From: Rubritalea squalenifaciens DSM 18772
GTDB taxonomy: Bacteria; Verrucomicrobiota; Verrucomicrobiia; Verrucomicrobiales; Akkermansiaceae
NCBI RefSeq assembly: GCF_900141815.1
Contig: NZ_FQYR01000002.1
Coordinates: 1,093,091-1,157,090, forward strand
Direction: 5' to 3'
Length of the DNA: 64,000 nt
This document shows positions 1 to 7,958 of this stretch, one piece after another (positions within the stretch are counted from its first letter, which is position 1; each line of letters begins with the position of its first letter). Under the pieces are notes generated by a model. That model had not been told where the DNA came from. It saw only the letters and a program-made list of their open reading frames with translations, and did not search any database. The position numbers and the translations under genes are program-made.

Positions 1-207
1 GCGCGCATAGACGCGCCAGTCGACCATTGCAGGGTCATCCCCGGGTGTGTACTGGCGGTACTCGTGGAATTCGGTAGAAGAGCCACGCTGGCGAGAACGG
101 TGGCGGCCAGACAAGTATCCCTCCACAAGGGCTTTGGCTCCGAATTCATAGTTGCGGAGCTTTTTGATGTCCTCAGGCTTGAGGTACTTGTGTTGCTGAG
201 ACGCCAT
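1..207 (-). CDS. DUF58 domain protein, N-terminal part (cut by window edge)
   Basis: The reverse strand opens at ATG 207-205 and runs off the left edge, giving 69 visible residues beginning MASQQHKYLKPEDIKKL. It contains the DUF58 hallmark YRQYTPGDD followed by DWRVYAR. DUF58 proteins are the usual partners of MoxR ATPases in clusters that also carry von Willebrand factor A membrane proteins; their exact activity is not settled. The start lies two bases after the stop of the upstream moxR gene, so the two are surely one transcript. Only the N-terminus is visible, so domain content beyond this cannot be judged. Confidence 0.85.
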   Translation of the reverse strand, partial: MASQQHKYLKPEDIKKLRNYEFGAKALVEGYLSGRHRSRQRGSSTEFHEYRQYTPGDDPAMVDWRVYAR

Positions 208-209
208 GG

Positions 210-1193
210 TTAGATGGACTTGACCAGTTCCTGAATGATTTGGTTTTCGGTGATACCTTCACCGGTAGCGTTGTAGTTCGGGATGACGCGGTGGCGCAGG
301 ATTGGTAGCGCTGCGTCTCTGACTTCATCGACTGTGGCGGATGATTTTCCGCGCAGCAGGGCGAGGCCTCTCACGGCGCGAGCCAGGCACTGTGAAGCAC
401 GAGGGCCAGCACCGTAGGCGATGTAGTTTTTGACGAATTCGGTAGCGTGTTCGGAATCCGGCCTGGATGTGTGGACGAGCTTGAGGATGGCTTGCACCAC
501 ATTTTCTGGAAGAGGTACGTCGAGAACGGCTTCCTGAAGTTCCATCACGCCTTTAGCGTCGAGGATAGTATTGGCCTGTGGTGTAGAGTGGCCGGTAGTG
601 CGGGCGATGATCTCGGCTTCCTGCTCGATACTCGGGTAGTCGATAAAGATGTTGTAGAAGAAACGGTCGAGCTGTGCTTCCGGGAGCGGGTAGGTACCCT
701 CATGTTCGATCGGGTTCTGGGTGGCGAAGACGATGAATGGTTCAGCTAGCTTGCGAGTCTTGCCGGCGACAGTGACTTGCTTTTCCTGCATGGCTTCGAG
801 CAAGGCTGCCTGAGTTTTTGGCGGGGTACGGTTGATTTCGTCTGCCAGAATGAGGTTGGAGAAGATAGGGCCGGGGGAGAACTCAAAATTACGAGCGCCG
901 GATTCACTGACCTGAAGGATCTCTGAGCCGACGATGTCCGTAGGCATGAGGTCCGGTGTGAACTGGATGCGCTGGAACTTGAGGCCGAGAATCTGGCCGA
1001 GAGTGGCGGCGAGTAGTGTTTTGGCCAAACCGGGTGCGCCGACGAGTAGGCAGTGACCCTTGCAGAGGAGGGAGACGAGCATTTGCTCAACGATTTCGTC
1101 CTGGCCGACAATGACCTTGGCGGTTTCTTGGCGGATTTTGCTGACGGATTCCTGTACGGACTCCCATTGTTTCTCTGGTGCAGCTATAGTCAT
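210..1193 (-). CDS. MoxR-family AAA+ ATPase
   Basis: A 327-aa protein with Walker A GAPGLAKT at about residues 52-59, Walker B and ADEINR at 114-122, and a sensor region ATQNPIEHEGTYPLPEAQ. This is the MoxR branch of AAA+ ATPases, which act as chaperone-like assembly or activation factors for vWA-domain partners, often linked to envelope stress. Length is normal for the family. It sits 39 bases downstream of the 1003-aa secreted protein gene and 2 bases before the DUF58 gene, so the three form a leftward operon. The vWA and BatD-like partners would be expected beyond the left edge. Family identity is secure; the specific client is unknown. Confidence 0.93.
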   Translation of the reverse strand: MTIAAPEKQWESVQESVSKIRQETAKVIVGQDEIVEQMLVSLLCKGHCLLVGAPGLAKTLLAATLGQILGLKFQRIQFTPDLMPTDIVGSEILQVSESGARNFEFSPGPIFSNLILADEINRTPPKTQAALLEAMQEKQVTVAGKTRKLAEPFIVFATQNPIEHEGTYPLPEAQLDRFFYNIFIDYPSIEQEAEIIARTTGHSTPQANTILDAKGVMELQEAVLDVPLPENVVQAILKLVHTSRPDSEHATEFVKNYIAYGAGPRASQCLARAVRGLALLRGKSSATVDEVRDAALPILRHRVIPNYNATGEGITENQIIQELVKSI

Positions 1194-1232
1194 GGTTTGG
1201 ATTTTGTTAAAGTGTTAGTGATTGGTCTGGGC

Positions 1233-4200
1233 TTAAAATGAGCCGGGGTTTGCTTCGAGCTGTAGTTTGATTTGTTTGAGAGTTTCGAGATCCATTTTTT
1301 CAAAGACCTCGTCAGGGAGTTTAGCTTTGGCGTTTTCCTTGATGAATTTGATGACGGCTTCTCGCTCATCTTTGTTCGCTTCCCGTGCAGCATTCGACGC
1401 GGCGATGGAGGTTTGGCTTTCGATGGTGATTACTGCATTGAGATAGCCTTGATTCATGTTCTCTATAGTAGAGACGATCTTGGAGACATCATCCTTGGTG
1501 ATTTCTTTAGCACTATGGAGTATGATGTTGGACTCGTCATTGGAGCGAGGGTTCAAAAGAAGTGACACATAGTGGTCATGCTTCTTCTCTGAGATCTCCT
1601 TGTCTAGTGTTGTGAGAGACTCTGATCTGGCCTTCATTATACTGCTAGAAAAGAGGTATGCCGCATAGCCCGGCTGGCTTTGATTTCTGGAGATGCTGAT
1701 GCTGTAGCCTGCCAGTGACTGGTGATTTTCGGACAACTTTGGAAGCAGATTCTGGATAGTTTCTGCATTGAGTTCTTTGCCAATGATTAAGCTCTTTAGC
1801 GCCTCCTCGGCCTTTTGGGTGGTATCATTTTTCGTGGCTCTGCTGCTATCGATCTTGGTGATCAGACTACCCAGTTTCTGAAAGGGTTCCGGTGGGTCAT
1901 TCTCATCCAGATAACCGTCCCAGGCGAGGTGCTCGGAGACGCTCAATTTTTCCAAGATAGTCAGTACTTCAGCAGGCTTGGCATCGGTGATTTGCTGGAC
2001 GATTTCTTCGAGGCGTTCCTCTGAGACGTCGTCCTTGCTTGGTAGTGGGGGAACGTCTTCTCCGTTGAGTCTGGCAGTGGATCTATTGATGTAGAGTTTG
2101 GAGGCCTCCTCAGCGCCCAATAGCGCATAGAGCTGATAAAAATATTCTTGGTCGCTATTTGGGTTGGCATAATTTTCCAGAAGGACGCCGACACGGTCAG
2201 CAATACTTGTTCCTTCGCCATAGCGGCTGGCTTGTTTCTCTGTACGTTGGAGCAAGTTTAGCCAGTCCTCTGCCTCGAATTTGGAAAGGGGTGGGTCAAA
2301 GCCTTCTTTGGGGGCTTGAGGGCTATCGCCATCAACAGCTGTTCCAGCTTCGCTCATGCCCTGACCTGAGCTGTCCAGTTGGAAGAGGAAGGTGATGATC
2401 TGCATGGCCTTCACGTCATCGGACTTTGCCGCGGCGTAGGCGAACTTACTTCTATATTTACCCAGAGGCTTACTTTGTAAGGCTACTTGCAGCTGTTCCA
2501 GAGTTTCCTGGGTATTTCCCTCGGGGCGCGACAGGCGAACAAGAAGTTGGGAGGGTTTGAGTCCTTCAGTGTAGCGCAGGAGTTTCTCAATGAATTTCTC
2601 GACACCACCATCATTCATAATGGTGTATTGGCCGCTGTGCTCGTAGTTTTCGAGCTTCTCTGTACCCAGCTCATTGATGAGTGCTTCCTTGTACTTGGAG
2701 ATGAAGTCCTTGGCCTTTTGTCTCTGCTTGAGGGTGTAGTTTTTAACTTCTTGAGAATATTGGCTGGGTGAGTCTGATTCCAGCACTGTGTTTTCGAAGA
2801 GAGCAAGACTTTCAGGGGAGCCGTCTTTGAGGAGGGATGCGGCTACTTTTGAGATGGTAGTTTGGTTTCCATTCTTCAGGTAGTATGTCACCAGTTCTAG
2901 CTTGCTGTCGTTGCGATGCTCTTTCCAGAACTTGATAGCAGTGGTCTTAACTTCATCGTCCGTGTATTGCTGGCCACCTGAGAAATTGTCGCGAGATGAG
3001 AGCCCAGGCAGGCACTGTTTTACGTAGGCCAGAGCGATTTCTCCGCGAGTCTTTGGCCTGTCCATTCTACGGTATAACTGTTCAGCCTGCTCTATCTCAG
3101 AACTATCGCTATTGTAGTAAGAGTAGCCATACGAATAGGAGGAATAATGAGTGCCAGGGTCAGTAACTGTGAGAAGCAGGGTGTCATCTCCAATGAGGGC
3201 AGCAAGCGCAAGGAAGCCTTCCATCCCCAGTTGGGTGAGCTGAGTGAAGGGTGGGTCAGACGGATTATGCGTTTGGTCGTCGAGCAGCCATAGACCTTGA
3301 TCATCACTACTGGAGTAGTAATCGCTCATGGGAACTGAGATTTTCTGCCCATCTTTGCCTGTCAGGGTGATGATGTCGACAACCTTTGGACTGAACTTGA
3401 CTCCTTCCACGCTGGGGGAGGTGATCTCAACGCCATTGGCACGTTTCTCTACCTTAGGGATGAGCATGGCGAGTGCATAGCGTGAGGACCAGCCTCTGCT
3501 GTAGGTCGTTTGCAGACTGATCAGATCCTTGTGGTAGGCTTTCCAATCCTTGCTCTTGTAGAACGTCTGGGTAGCTACCTTCAGTTTGGCATCTGCGATA
3601 TTAGTGATTACGCCGTCGATGATGCTCTCAGGAGATGGAGAGAGCCTGAATAGGGTGGCGATGAGTTGATTCGCTTCCTTTGTATGGCCAGCGCGGTGAG
3701 CTTGGCATGCCAGGGCAAAGTAGCTGGTGAAAACATCCTTTCCTCCATATTGCCATCGGTGACTTTCGGTTTGTGATGATGAGTGCGCCAAGAGCCATTT
3801 TTGCACAAGCTTGAGATCATCCAGTAGATTTGCGTCTGAGGATTTTCCCTGAATGGGCTGATCATTTGCCGTGTAATTAGGTGAGCTGGATTCTTGGTAG
3901 AGCCGTGAGGTGCCATCCAGGAAAATAACGGGCTGCTTACTCGGATCCTGCGGGGATTTGGTAAGCCATCCGGTGCCTTTAAGTTTCGGTGGGTCCGCTG
4001 AGTCTCCTGAGGAAGAGAAGGTGGAGCGGCGTGAGTTTTCTAGACCGGGGGATTTGATGGTTTTGTACTCGTAGCCTTTGTTATCAGGGAAACCAAGCTC
4101 CAGAAGCATGTCGATGGCCTGGCTGTAGTCGGGGATGGTTTGCTGGTCATTTTGTGTCGCTTCGCCTTGTGCATAAACCACAGGGGCAAAGTAAATCATT

Positions 4201-4244
4201 GGCGACGCTCCGACGCATATAGACACAACACATGACTTTAGCAT
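1233..4244 (-). CDS. Large secreted protein of unknown function, upstream of moxR
   Basis: A 1003-aa protein with an N-terminal hydrophobic stretch (about residues 4-24) ending near VVYAQG, read as a signal peptide. The rest is hydrophilic, rich in Lys, Glu, Ser and Leu, with long runs that look helical, so a TPR-like or other alpha-solenoid fold is plausible but no repeat consensus is clear. No catalytic motif was recognised. An alternative start at the internal Met16 would also leave a signal-like N-terminus. It is followed after 39 bases by moxR and then DUF58, so it probably works in the same envelope-located system, perhaps as a periplasmic client or sensor. That role is inference from position only. 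Confidence 0.75.
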   Translation of the reverse strand: MLKSCVVSICVGASPMIYFAPVVYAQGEATQNDQQTIPDYSQAIDMLLELGFPDNKGYEYKTIKSPGLENSRRSTFSSSGDSADPPKLKGTGWLTKSPQDPSKQPVIFLDGTSRLYQESSSPNYTANDQPIQGKSSDANLLDDLKLVQKWLLAHSSSQTESHRWQYGGKDVFTSYFALACQAHRAGHTKEANQLIATLFRLSPSPESIIDGVITNIADAKLKVATQTFYKSKDWKAYHKDLISLQTTYSRGWSSRYALAMLIPKVEKRANGVEITSPSVEGVKFSPKVVDIITLTGKDGQKISVPMSDYYSSSDDQGLWLLDDQTHNPSDPPFTQLTQLGMEGFLALAALIGDDTLLLTVTDPGTHYSSYSYGYSYYNSDSSEIEQAEQLYRRMDRPKTRGEIALAYVKQCLPGLSSRDNFSGGQQYTDDEVKTTAIKFWKEHRNDSKLELVTYYLKNGNQTTISKVAASLLKDGSPESLALFENTVLESDSPSQYSQEVKNYTLKQRQKAKDFISKYKEALINELGTEKLENYEHSGQYTIMNDGGVEKFIEKLLRYTEGLKPSQLLVRLSRPEGNTQETLEQLQVALQSKPLGKYRSKFAYAAAKSDDVKAMQIITFLFQLDSSGQGMSEAGTAVDGDSPQAPKEGFDPPLSKFEAEDWLNLLQRTEKQASRYGEGTSIADRVGVLLENYANPNSDQEYFYQLYALLGAEEASKLYINRSTARLNGEDVPPLPSKDDVSEERLEEIVQQITDAKPAEVLTILEKLSVSEHLAWDGYLDENDPPEPFQKLGSLITKIDSSRATKNDTTQKAEEALKSLIIGKELNAETIQNLLPKLSENHQSLAGYSISISRNQSQPGYAAYLFSSSIMKARSESLTTLDKEISEKKHDHYVSLLLNPRSNDESNIILHSAKEITKDDVSKIVSTIENMNQGYLNAVITIESQTSIAASNAAREANKDEREAVIKFIKENAKAKLPDEVFEKMDLETLKQIKLQLEANPGSF

Positions 4245-4501
4245 AATTGGGTTGATAAAGATATCGGGCTCTCAGGGCAATAGGAAACTGAGCTATTATC
4301 TTTTCAGGGCTGACGGGGCGCTATCGGCCACACAGGTTCCATGTCCAGTGAAAGCTTACATTACACTTTAATGGCTATCAGCTATCTTCGGTAGGTTAGT
4401 GTGAGTAGAGATTGTATAATCTTCGAAACCTTAGTGGTTTGCGGGGTGGTTTCGAGGTGAGTGTGCTGACTATGAGGTCAGACCAATGCCAAGATTTTAA
4501 G
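4245..4501. other. Intergenic gap left of the island
   Basis: No ORF with a credible start, no RNA gene and no strong hairpin terminator was seen here. It should contain the promoter of the leftward 1003-aa protein gene, but no convincing -35/-10 pair could be picked. The left island repeat begins at its right edge. Confidence 0.5.
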
Positions 4502-4597
4502 AGTCGCTATTTATCCTTTATTTTATAAGGATTTGGCGAGTTTTGGAGTGGTAGGCTCACCAGGAATCGAACCTGGATCTTCGGCTCAGGAAAGCGA
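4502..4597 (-). repeat. Left direct repeat of island (attR/attL-like copy of tRNA-Arg 3' half)
   Basis: This 96-base stretch aligns without gaps to 7619-7714; by hand I count about 85 identical positions. The repeat spans the tRNA 3' half from the anticodon loop to the CCA end plus about 45 bases of downstream flank, including an AT-rich inverted repeat around ATCCTT and AAGGAT. A repeat that begins at the anticodon loop and extends past the 3' end is the classic footprint of a tyrosine recombinase attachment site in a tRNA gene. Confidence 0.75.
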
Positions 4598-4620
4598 AGG
4601 GTTTACTTGTACTATGAGGG
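4549..4620 (-). pseudogene. Degenerate tRNA-Arg-like remnant (anticodon CCT)
   Basis: Read on the minus strand, the last part is a good tRNA 3' half: anticodon loop TTCCTGA (CCT), T-arm CCAGG-TTCGATT-CCTGG with a perfect stem, then TGAGCCT, discriminator A and encoded CCA. The 5' half does not fold: the acceptor strand CCCTCAT cannot pair with TGAGCCT, the D-arm is unrecognisable, and the anticodon stem has a C-C mismatch. It is therefore a 3' fragment joined to unrelated or decayed sequence. It could be a displaced 3' end left by integration, or a dead second tRNA-Arg gene. Confidence 0.65.
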
Positions 4621-4697
4621 GGATGTATGTAGCCTGTTTTGTAAGCTCTTAAATAACGGGTTTCTGATACAATGTTTAATGCATAATACTGATAATC

Positions 4698-5375
4698 TTA
4701 AACTAACTGACTCAAGATCAAATTTGTTATTAGAGGCTTCCACTGCAAATGCTTGCTATTAGGCGTAGTTACAGAACCCATTCGAGTAAATTTAATTTTC
4801 CCGGAAATGTTATCAGGAAGAGAGCACTGAACTGTCATGTCGTGAATTTTATCCATATAGTCAGGATACAGCTCCATTAATTGTTGATCGGGATTATCAC
4901 CTCGCGCAGTAACATCAGCTTCGTTGAGTTTATTAAGCCTAACAGATTTAAGGCTAACTTGTGTCACCTTGGCATTTGTGTCGGTTTCTTTAAGGTGCTG
5001 AAGTATGTTATGCATATTAAAGAAACCTAATTTCATAGAAAATTGAGGGCCAAAGGCTTGCTCTATGAGTGAAAAAAAATATCGCGATGATCTAGGTAGA
5101 TTATGTATTATCAATATACGGTGCAGTGGGTATATTTCGAATTCAATATTTTGAAATATAATGGATAGAAACTCTGTTTCATGACCCATAGGATCTTGGA
5201 TTTTCTTTAGTTCCTCAAGTTTATAGATGAATCTAGCAGAAATAAAATCTTTCGTAACGTTCTCTAGGCGAAAACCTTTTTGTTTTTTTAGTGTATACGG
5301 AAATTTTCGTAGTCTCTTAGATAATGAAGAAGTATCTAAATCAGAGACTAAAAATTTGACAGGGGTATACTTCAT
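4698..5375 (-). CDS. Island gene 3: protein of unknown function
   Basis: A 225-aa soluble protein starting MKYTPVKFLVSDLDTSS, with no signal peptide or membrane segment and no motif I recognise. The N-terminal third is basic (KRLRKFPYTLKKQKGFRL), the middle is hydrophobic and mixed alpha/beta in appearance, and the C-terminal third looks beta-rich. It starts five bases after the stop of the 363-aa gene, so it is the last gene of the three-gene operon. Its size and lack of catalytic motifs would suit a sensor, specificity or structural subunit, but that is conjecture. Composition is AT-rich like its two partners. Confidence 0.7.
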   Translation of the reverse strand: MKYTPVKFLVSDLDTSSLSKRLRKFPYTLKKQKGFRLENVTKDFISARFIYKLEELKKIQDPMGHETEFLSIIFQNIEFEIYPLHRILIIHNLPRSSRYFFSLIEQAFGPQFSMKLGFFNMHNILQHLKETDTNAKVTQVSLKSVRLNKLNEADVTARGDNPDQQLMELYPDYMDKIHDMTVQCSLPDNISGKIKFTRMGSVTTPNSKHLQWKPLITNLILSQLV

Positions 5376-5380
5376 GGGTG

Positions 5381-6472
5381 TTATTGATTCTTAATTTCTG
5401 AATAAACCTCTTTAGCGCGTTTGATTAATATGTCTGATATTTGGCGCTGCTCGAATGGGTTTGGGGAGCGTTTTGGTTCATATTCATCAAGATTTCTAGG
5501 ACGAAGGGAAGGTACTTTATATTCAAAGATTTGAGAGTCGCTCTCATCCATAAAACCGCAATGAATTTCGACTCTCCCCCAATTTGCATCTTTTGCTTCT
5601 ACAACCCATGTAGCTGAACTAATAAAATATCCTTGTTCAAGAAACTGTTTAATTTGAGGGTCTGATCTCAGACCTTTACCACTAAAGTCTGCTTTAGCAA
5701 TTTTACTCTTTATTAGTTCAGATAATTCTTTTTCTTCGTCAGTTTCATCGTCATCATCTTCTGGAAGTTCAGAATCCATGTTAGAAACCTTGACCGAAAT
5801 AAGGTCCAAGTAGTCAAAACCTTCCAACTCATCCATTAGGCTGAAGAAAAAATTAATTCTAGCTTCGGCTGATTTTAGTTCTGTTAATAAGATAGACTCT
5901 CTTATTAGTTTCTTTGAACTCTTTTCAACCTCACTCTTTATTTTCATTTCGAACTTTGAAACAAGCTCGTTACTCTTTGAATCTACAGTACGACGTATTT
6001 GAAAGCCATTATCTGTTTTTGAGACTTCTACTTGAGAATGTTTTGGTACTTGCTGAAAAAGGCGTGTCTGCGATAAATCTGGCTCTGTGTAGTCGACATC
6101 AATATCAAGAACATTACCTGAGCCATGAAAGGAAATGTTGTCCTTAGTGGAATCATGGCTGGTGCAGGAAGCATTTAGAATGTCTCGAATAACAGAGAAG
6201 TCTTCATCGGTTTCAAAGCTAATGCTAGTCCATTTTTTATTGGACACTCTATCAGGAACGATGTTTGATAAGGCGATGCAGCTTTCCCAGCTTAAATCTA
6301 TATCTGCTGAGGCGAGGTATGCGTCAGCTTTGTCTGCGCGCTTTGAAATGAATATGCCAGAGCGTGCAAGGTGTTTTTTTATATTGCGAGTAGAAGGTCT
6401 TGCTGTATGGAAAAAGTCCAAGAGATCCTTATCGTCAGGGTAATAGCTAGAATTAGGTTGATACTTTTTCAT
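5381..6472 (-). CDS. Island gene 2: protein of unknown function with acidic segment
   Basis: A 363-aa soluble protein, start MKKYQPNSSYYPDDK. Residues of roughly 170-210 are Lys/Glu-rich and probably a long helix or coiled coil. Near residues 235-250 there is a very acidic run (ELPEDDDDETDEEKEL). No Walker, nuclease or DNA-binding motif is evident. Its ATG overlaps the stop of the upstream gene in an ATGA arrangement (6469-6472), which implies translational coupling and fixed stoichiometry with the nuclease-like protein. The tight coupling argues that the two work as a complex. I do not recognise the family. Confidence 0.72.
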   Translation of the reverse strand: MKKYQPNSSYYPDDKDLLDFFHTARPSTRNIKKHLARSGIFISKRADKADAYLASADIDLSWESCIALSNIVPDRVSNKKWTSISFETDEDFSVIRDILNASCTSHDSTKDNISFHGSGNVLDIDVDYTEPDLSQTRLFQQVPKHSQVEVSKTDNGFQIRRTVDSKSNELVSKFEMKIKSEVEKSSKKLIRESILLTELKSAEARINFFFSLMDELEGFDYLDLISVKVSNMDSELPEDDDDETDEEKELSELIKSKIAKADFSGKGLRSDPQIKQFLEQGYFISSATWVVEAKDANWGRVEIHCGFMDESDSQIFEYKVPSLRPRNLDEYEPKRSPNPFEQRQISDILIKRAKEVYSEIKNQ

Positions 6473-7470
6473 TTGCTTGCTCTGTTGCGGCGATCAAGGC
6501 CTATTTTTTTCTCCGAGAATGAATTGGTTGCTTGAGATATGGAAAGAAATTTAATGGCGTCGATCCTAGTTTTAAATTCTGGGACATTGTGGTATTGCAT
6601 TGTCAATCGTTCCTGCGCTTTCTGAAAGTTAGTAGCGTGGTTATGGCTGGCAAAAGGCGCTCTGATCTCAATGGTGTGATCTTCTGATAGCAGACGTTGA
6701 CGTAAAATATAATTTAGCAAGAAATGACACTCGTCTGCCGAGCTGGCTGAGCCTTCGTAATATACCAGATACCCACGAATTTTTTCTTGGTTGTCATATC
6801 TTCGAGTATCATAATTCACTATAATTTGAGGGTACAGTATCAATTCAATCGGTAGGCGCTCTATAGTGGTCTCTGGAATAGGCGTGAGTAATTTATTCGG
6901 ATAAAAGAATCGAAATTCGGAAATGTCAGAAATTTTCTTCTGGCCTAAGATTTTTTCAAGATCATTAGTGATCATTTCCAAGAATCGTATTTTCTCGGGG
7001 TTCATTACAAAAACCCTACTAGTTTTAGGTAAACTAAGTTTTGCTCCCGATAAGGATTTTTCAAATCTTTCAAAATTAGAATCAAACTCTTTGTCGTGAT
7101 TATAAACAAAAAGAAGTCCATGTATTTCGTATGAGTTTACATCATCATGAATGACTTCATCCTTCCACTCCTTGCTTAAGTAAGCGCACTCAACAGCTTT
7201 GGCTATGTTGCGTAATGGTGTATCTAATTTTTTTGGGGTAATAGTCTTTTTTGCGTAGCTCTTGAGATCAGTTACCAAGTATATCCGCTTTTTCACTCTT
7301 GGGTCATCGTAGTAAAAAACACAATCGTATGGGTGGGTTTTCTTGCTATGATCCTCAATGCAGCAATCGTAGTTCGCATCGAATATCCCACATAGTTGCC
7401 AACCAAATAAACTAAAAATTCGAGTCGATACCTCCTCTGCCATTTGGGCGATATTTGCAGTTTCAGCCAT
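6469..7470 (-). CDS. Island gene 1: putative PD-(D/E)XK nuclease-fold protein
   Basis: A 333-aa soluble protein. The first 80 residues have the order expected of a PD-(D/E)XK core: a helix with E12/E13 (MAEEVSTRIF), a strand region with P47-Y-D49, then a hydrophobic strand IYLVTDLKSY with D68-x-K70, followed by a Lys-rich helix. The remaining 250 residues are unrecognised and may bind a partner or target. It is the first gene of the island operon and overlaps the second by four bases. A nuclease effector in a small tRNA-linked island fits a restriction or abortive-infection role, but this rests on a short motif seen by eye. Other possibilities are a non-catalytic nuclease fold or an unrelated fold. 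Confidence 0.7.
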   Translation of the reverse strand: MAETANIAQMAEEVSTRIFSLFGWQLCGIFDANYDCCIEDHSKKTHPYDCVFYYDDPRVKKRIYLVTDLKSYAKKTITPKKLDTPLRNIAKAVECAYLSKEWKDEVIHDDVNSYEIHGLLFVYNHDKEFDSNFERFEKSLSGAKLSLPKTSRVFVMNPEKIRFLEMITNDLEKILGQKKISDISEFRFFYPNKLLTPIPETTIERLPIELILYPQIIVNYDTRRYDNQEKIRGYLVYYEGSASSADECHFLLNYILRQRLLSEDHTIEIRAPFASHNHATNFQKAQERLTMQYHNVPEFKTRIDAIKFLSISQATNSFSEKKIGLDRRNRASK

Positions 7471-7618
7471 GAGAAATAAGCTGACGAGACTTTGCTAGAC
7501 GGTCAAGTTATTAGGAGGCGATGGTTGTTCCGTGTCTTGAAATGCCTAGTTTTTCAAGTTGTCTCTGATTTGTCTCACTTTGGGAGAGCGAATGGACGAG
7601 AATAGAGGAAAATTCAAG

Positions 7619-7714
7619 AATCGCTCTGTATCCTTTATTTAATAAGGATTTGGCGAGTTTTGGAGTGGTAGGCCCACCCAGAATCGAACTGGGATCTTCG
7701 GCTCCGGAAACCGA
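7619..7714 (-). repeat. Right direct repeat of island (within and beyond tRNA-Arg 3' half)
   Basis: Partner of the 4502-4597 repeat. It overlaps the intact tRNA-Arg from the anticodon loop to the CCA end and continues for about 45 bases of 3' flank. Differences from the left copy within the T-arm are compensatory (CCCAG/CTGGG here, CCAGG/CCTGG there), so both descend from functional tRNA 3' ends rather than from simple decay of one copy. Confidence 0.75.
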
Positions 7715-7740
7715 CGTGCTATCCATTATACCATGGGCCC
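7666..7740 (-). tRNA. tRNA-Arg (anticodon CCG)
   Basis: The 75-base minus-strand sequence folds as a cloverleaf: acceptor GGGCCCA pairs with TGGGCCT (one G-U), T-arm CCCAG-TTCGATT-CTGGG, anticodon loop TTCCGGA giving CCG, and an encoded CCA end. It reads Arg codon CGG. The 3' end faces the island, as expected for an integration target. An inverted repeat ATCCTT...AAGGAT about 25 bases past the 3' end may serve as its terminator. Confidence 0.93.
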
Positions 7741-7757
7741 TCAAGGGATGTGAGGAA

Positions 7758-7786
7758 TAGGTAGAGTCAGCGGCGGCGGGTTTCAA
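7758..7786 (-). promoter_or_regulatory. Possible tRNA-Arg promoter
   Basis: On the minus strand TTGAAA (7786-7781) is followed after 17 bases by TACCTA (7763-7758), about 18 bases before the mature tRNA 5' end. The -35 is good and the -10 weak. Position and spacing are right, but this is a consensus-eye call. Confidence 0.35.
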
Positions 7787-7958
7787 GAATGAAGTTCTTA
7801 TACCTGATGAAATAAAACACGCCATAGAGGGATAAATCCCCTGATGCCGCAAAAAGAACTCTTGGTTGTTTGCGTGGATTTGCTAGGTGTGTTTTGTACC
7901 TCTCACAGGTACCCACACACAAACATCAAAACCACCCACTTTAGAAAACCTCAGAGCA

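Larger units (their letters stand above)
4502..7714. mobile_element. Putative tRNA-Arg-integrated genomic island with three-gene cassette
   Basis: Two 96-base direct repeats (4502-4597 and 7619-7714), the right one inside an intact tRNA-Arg(CCG), bracket about 3 kb holding only three leftward genes. The interior is visibly richer in A and T than the flanking genes, and its proteins are rich in Lys, Ile, Asn, Ser and Phe. No integrase, excisionase, transposase or replication gene is present, so the island is either non-autonomous, mobilised in trans, or the remnant of a larger element. Small tRNA-borne cargo islands of this kind commonly carry anti-phage genes; that function here is inferred. 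Confidence 0.65.

Noticed and set aside
4502..7740. CRISPR array, retron or prophage explanation for the island
   Set aside because: No repeat-spacer pattern, no reverse transcriptase and no phage structural or integrase gene is present between the repeats.
7511..7852. 113-codon minus-strand ORF over the tRNA-Arg region
   Set aside because: It reads straight through the intact tRNA gene and the direct repeat, and has no protein-like composition or family.
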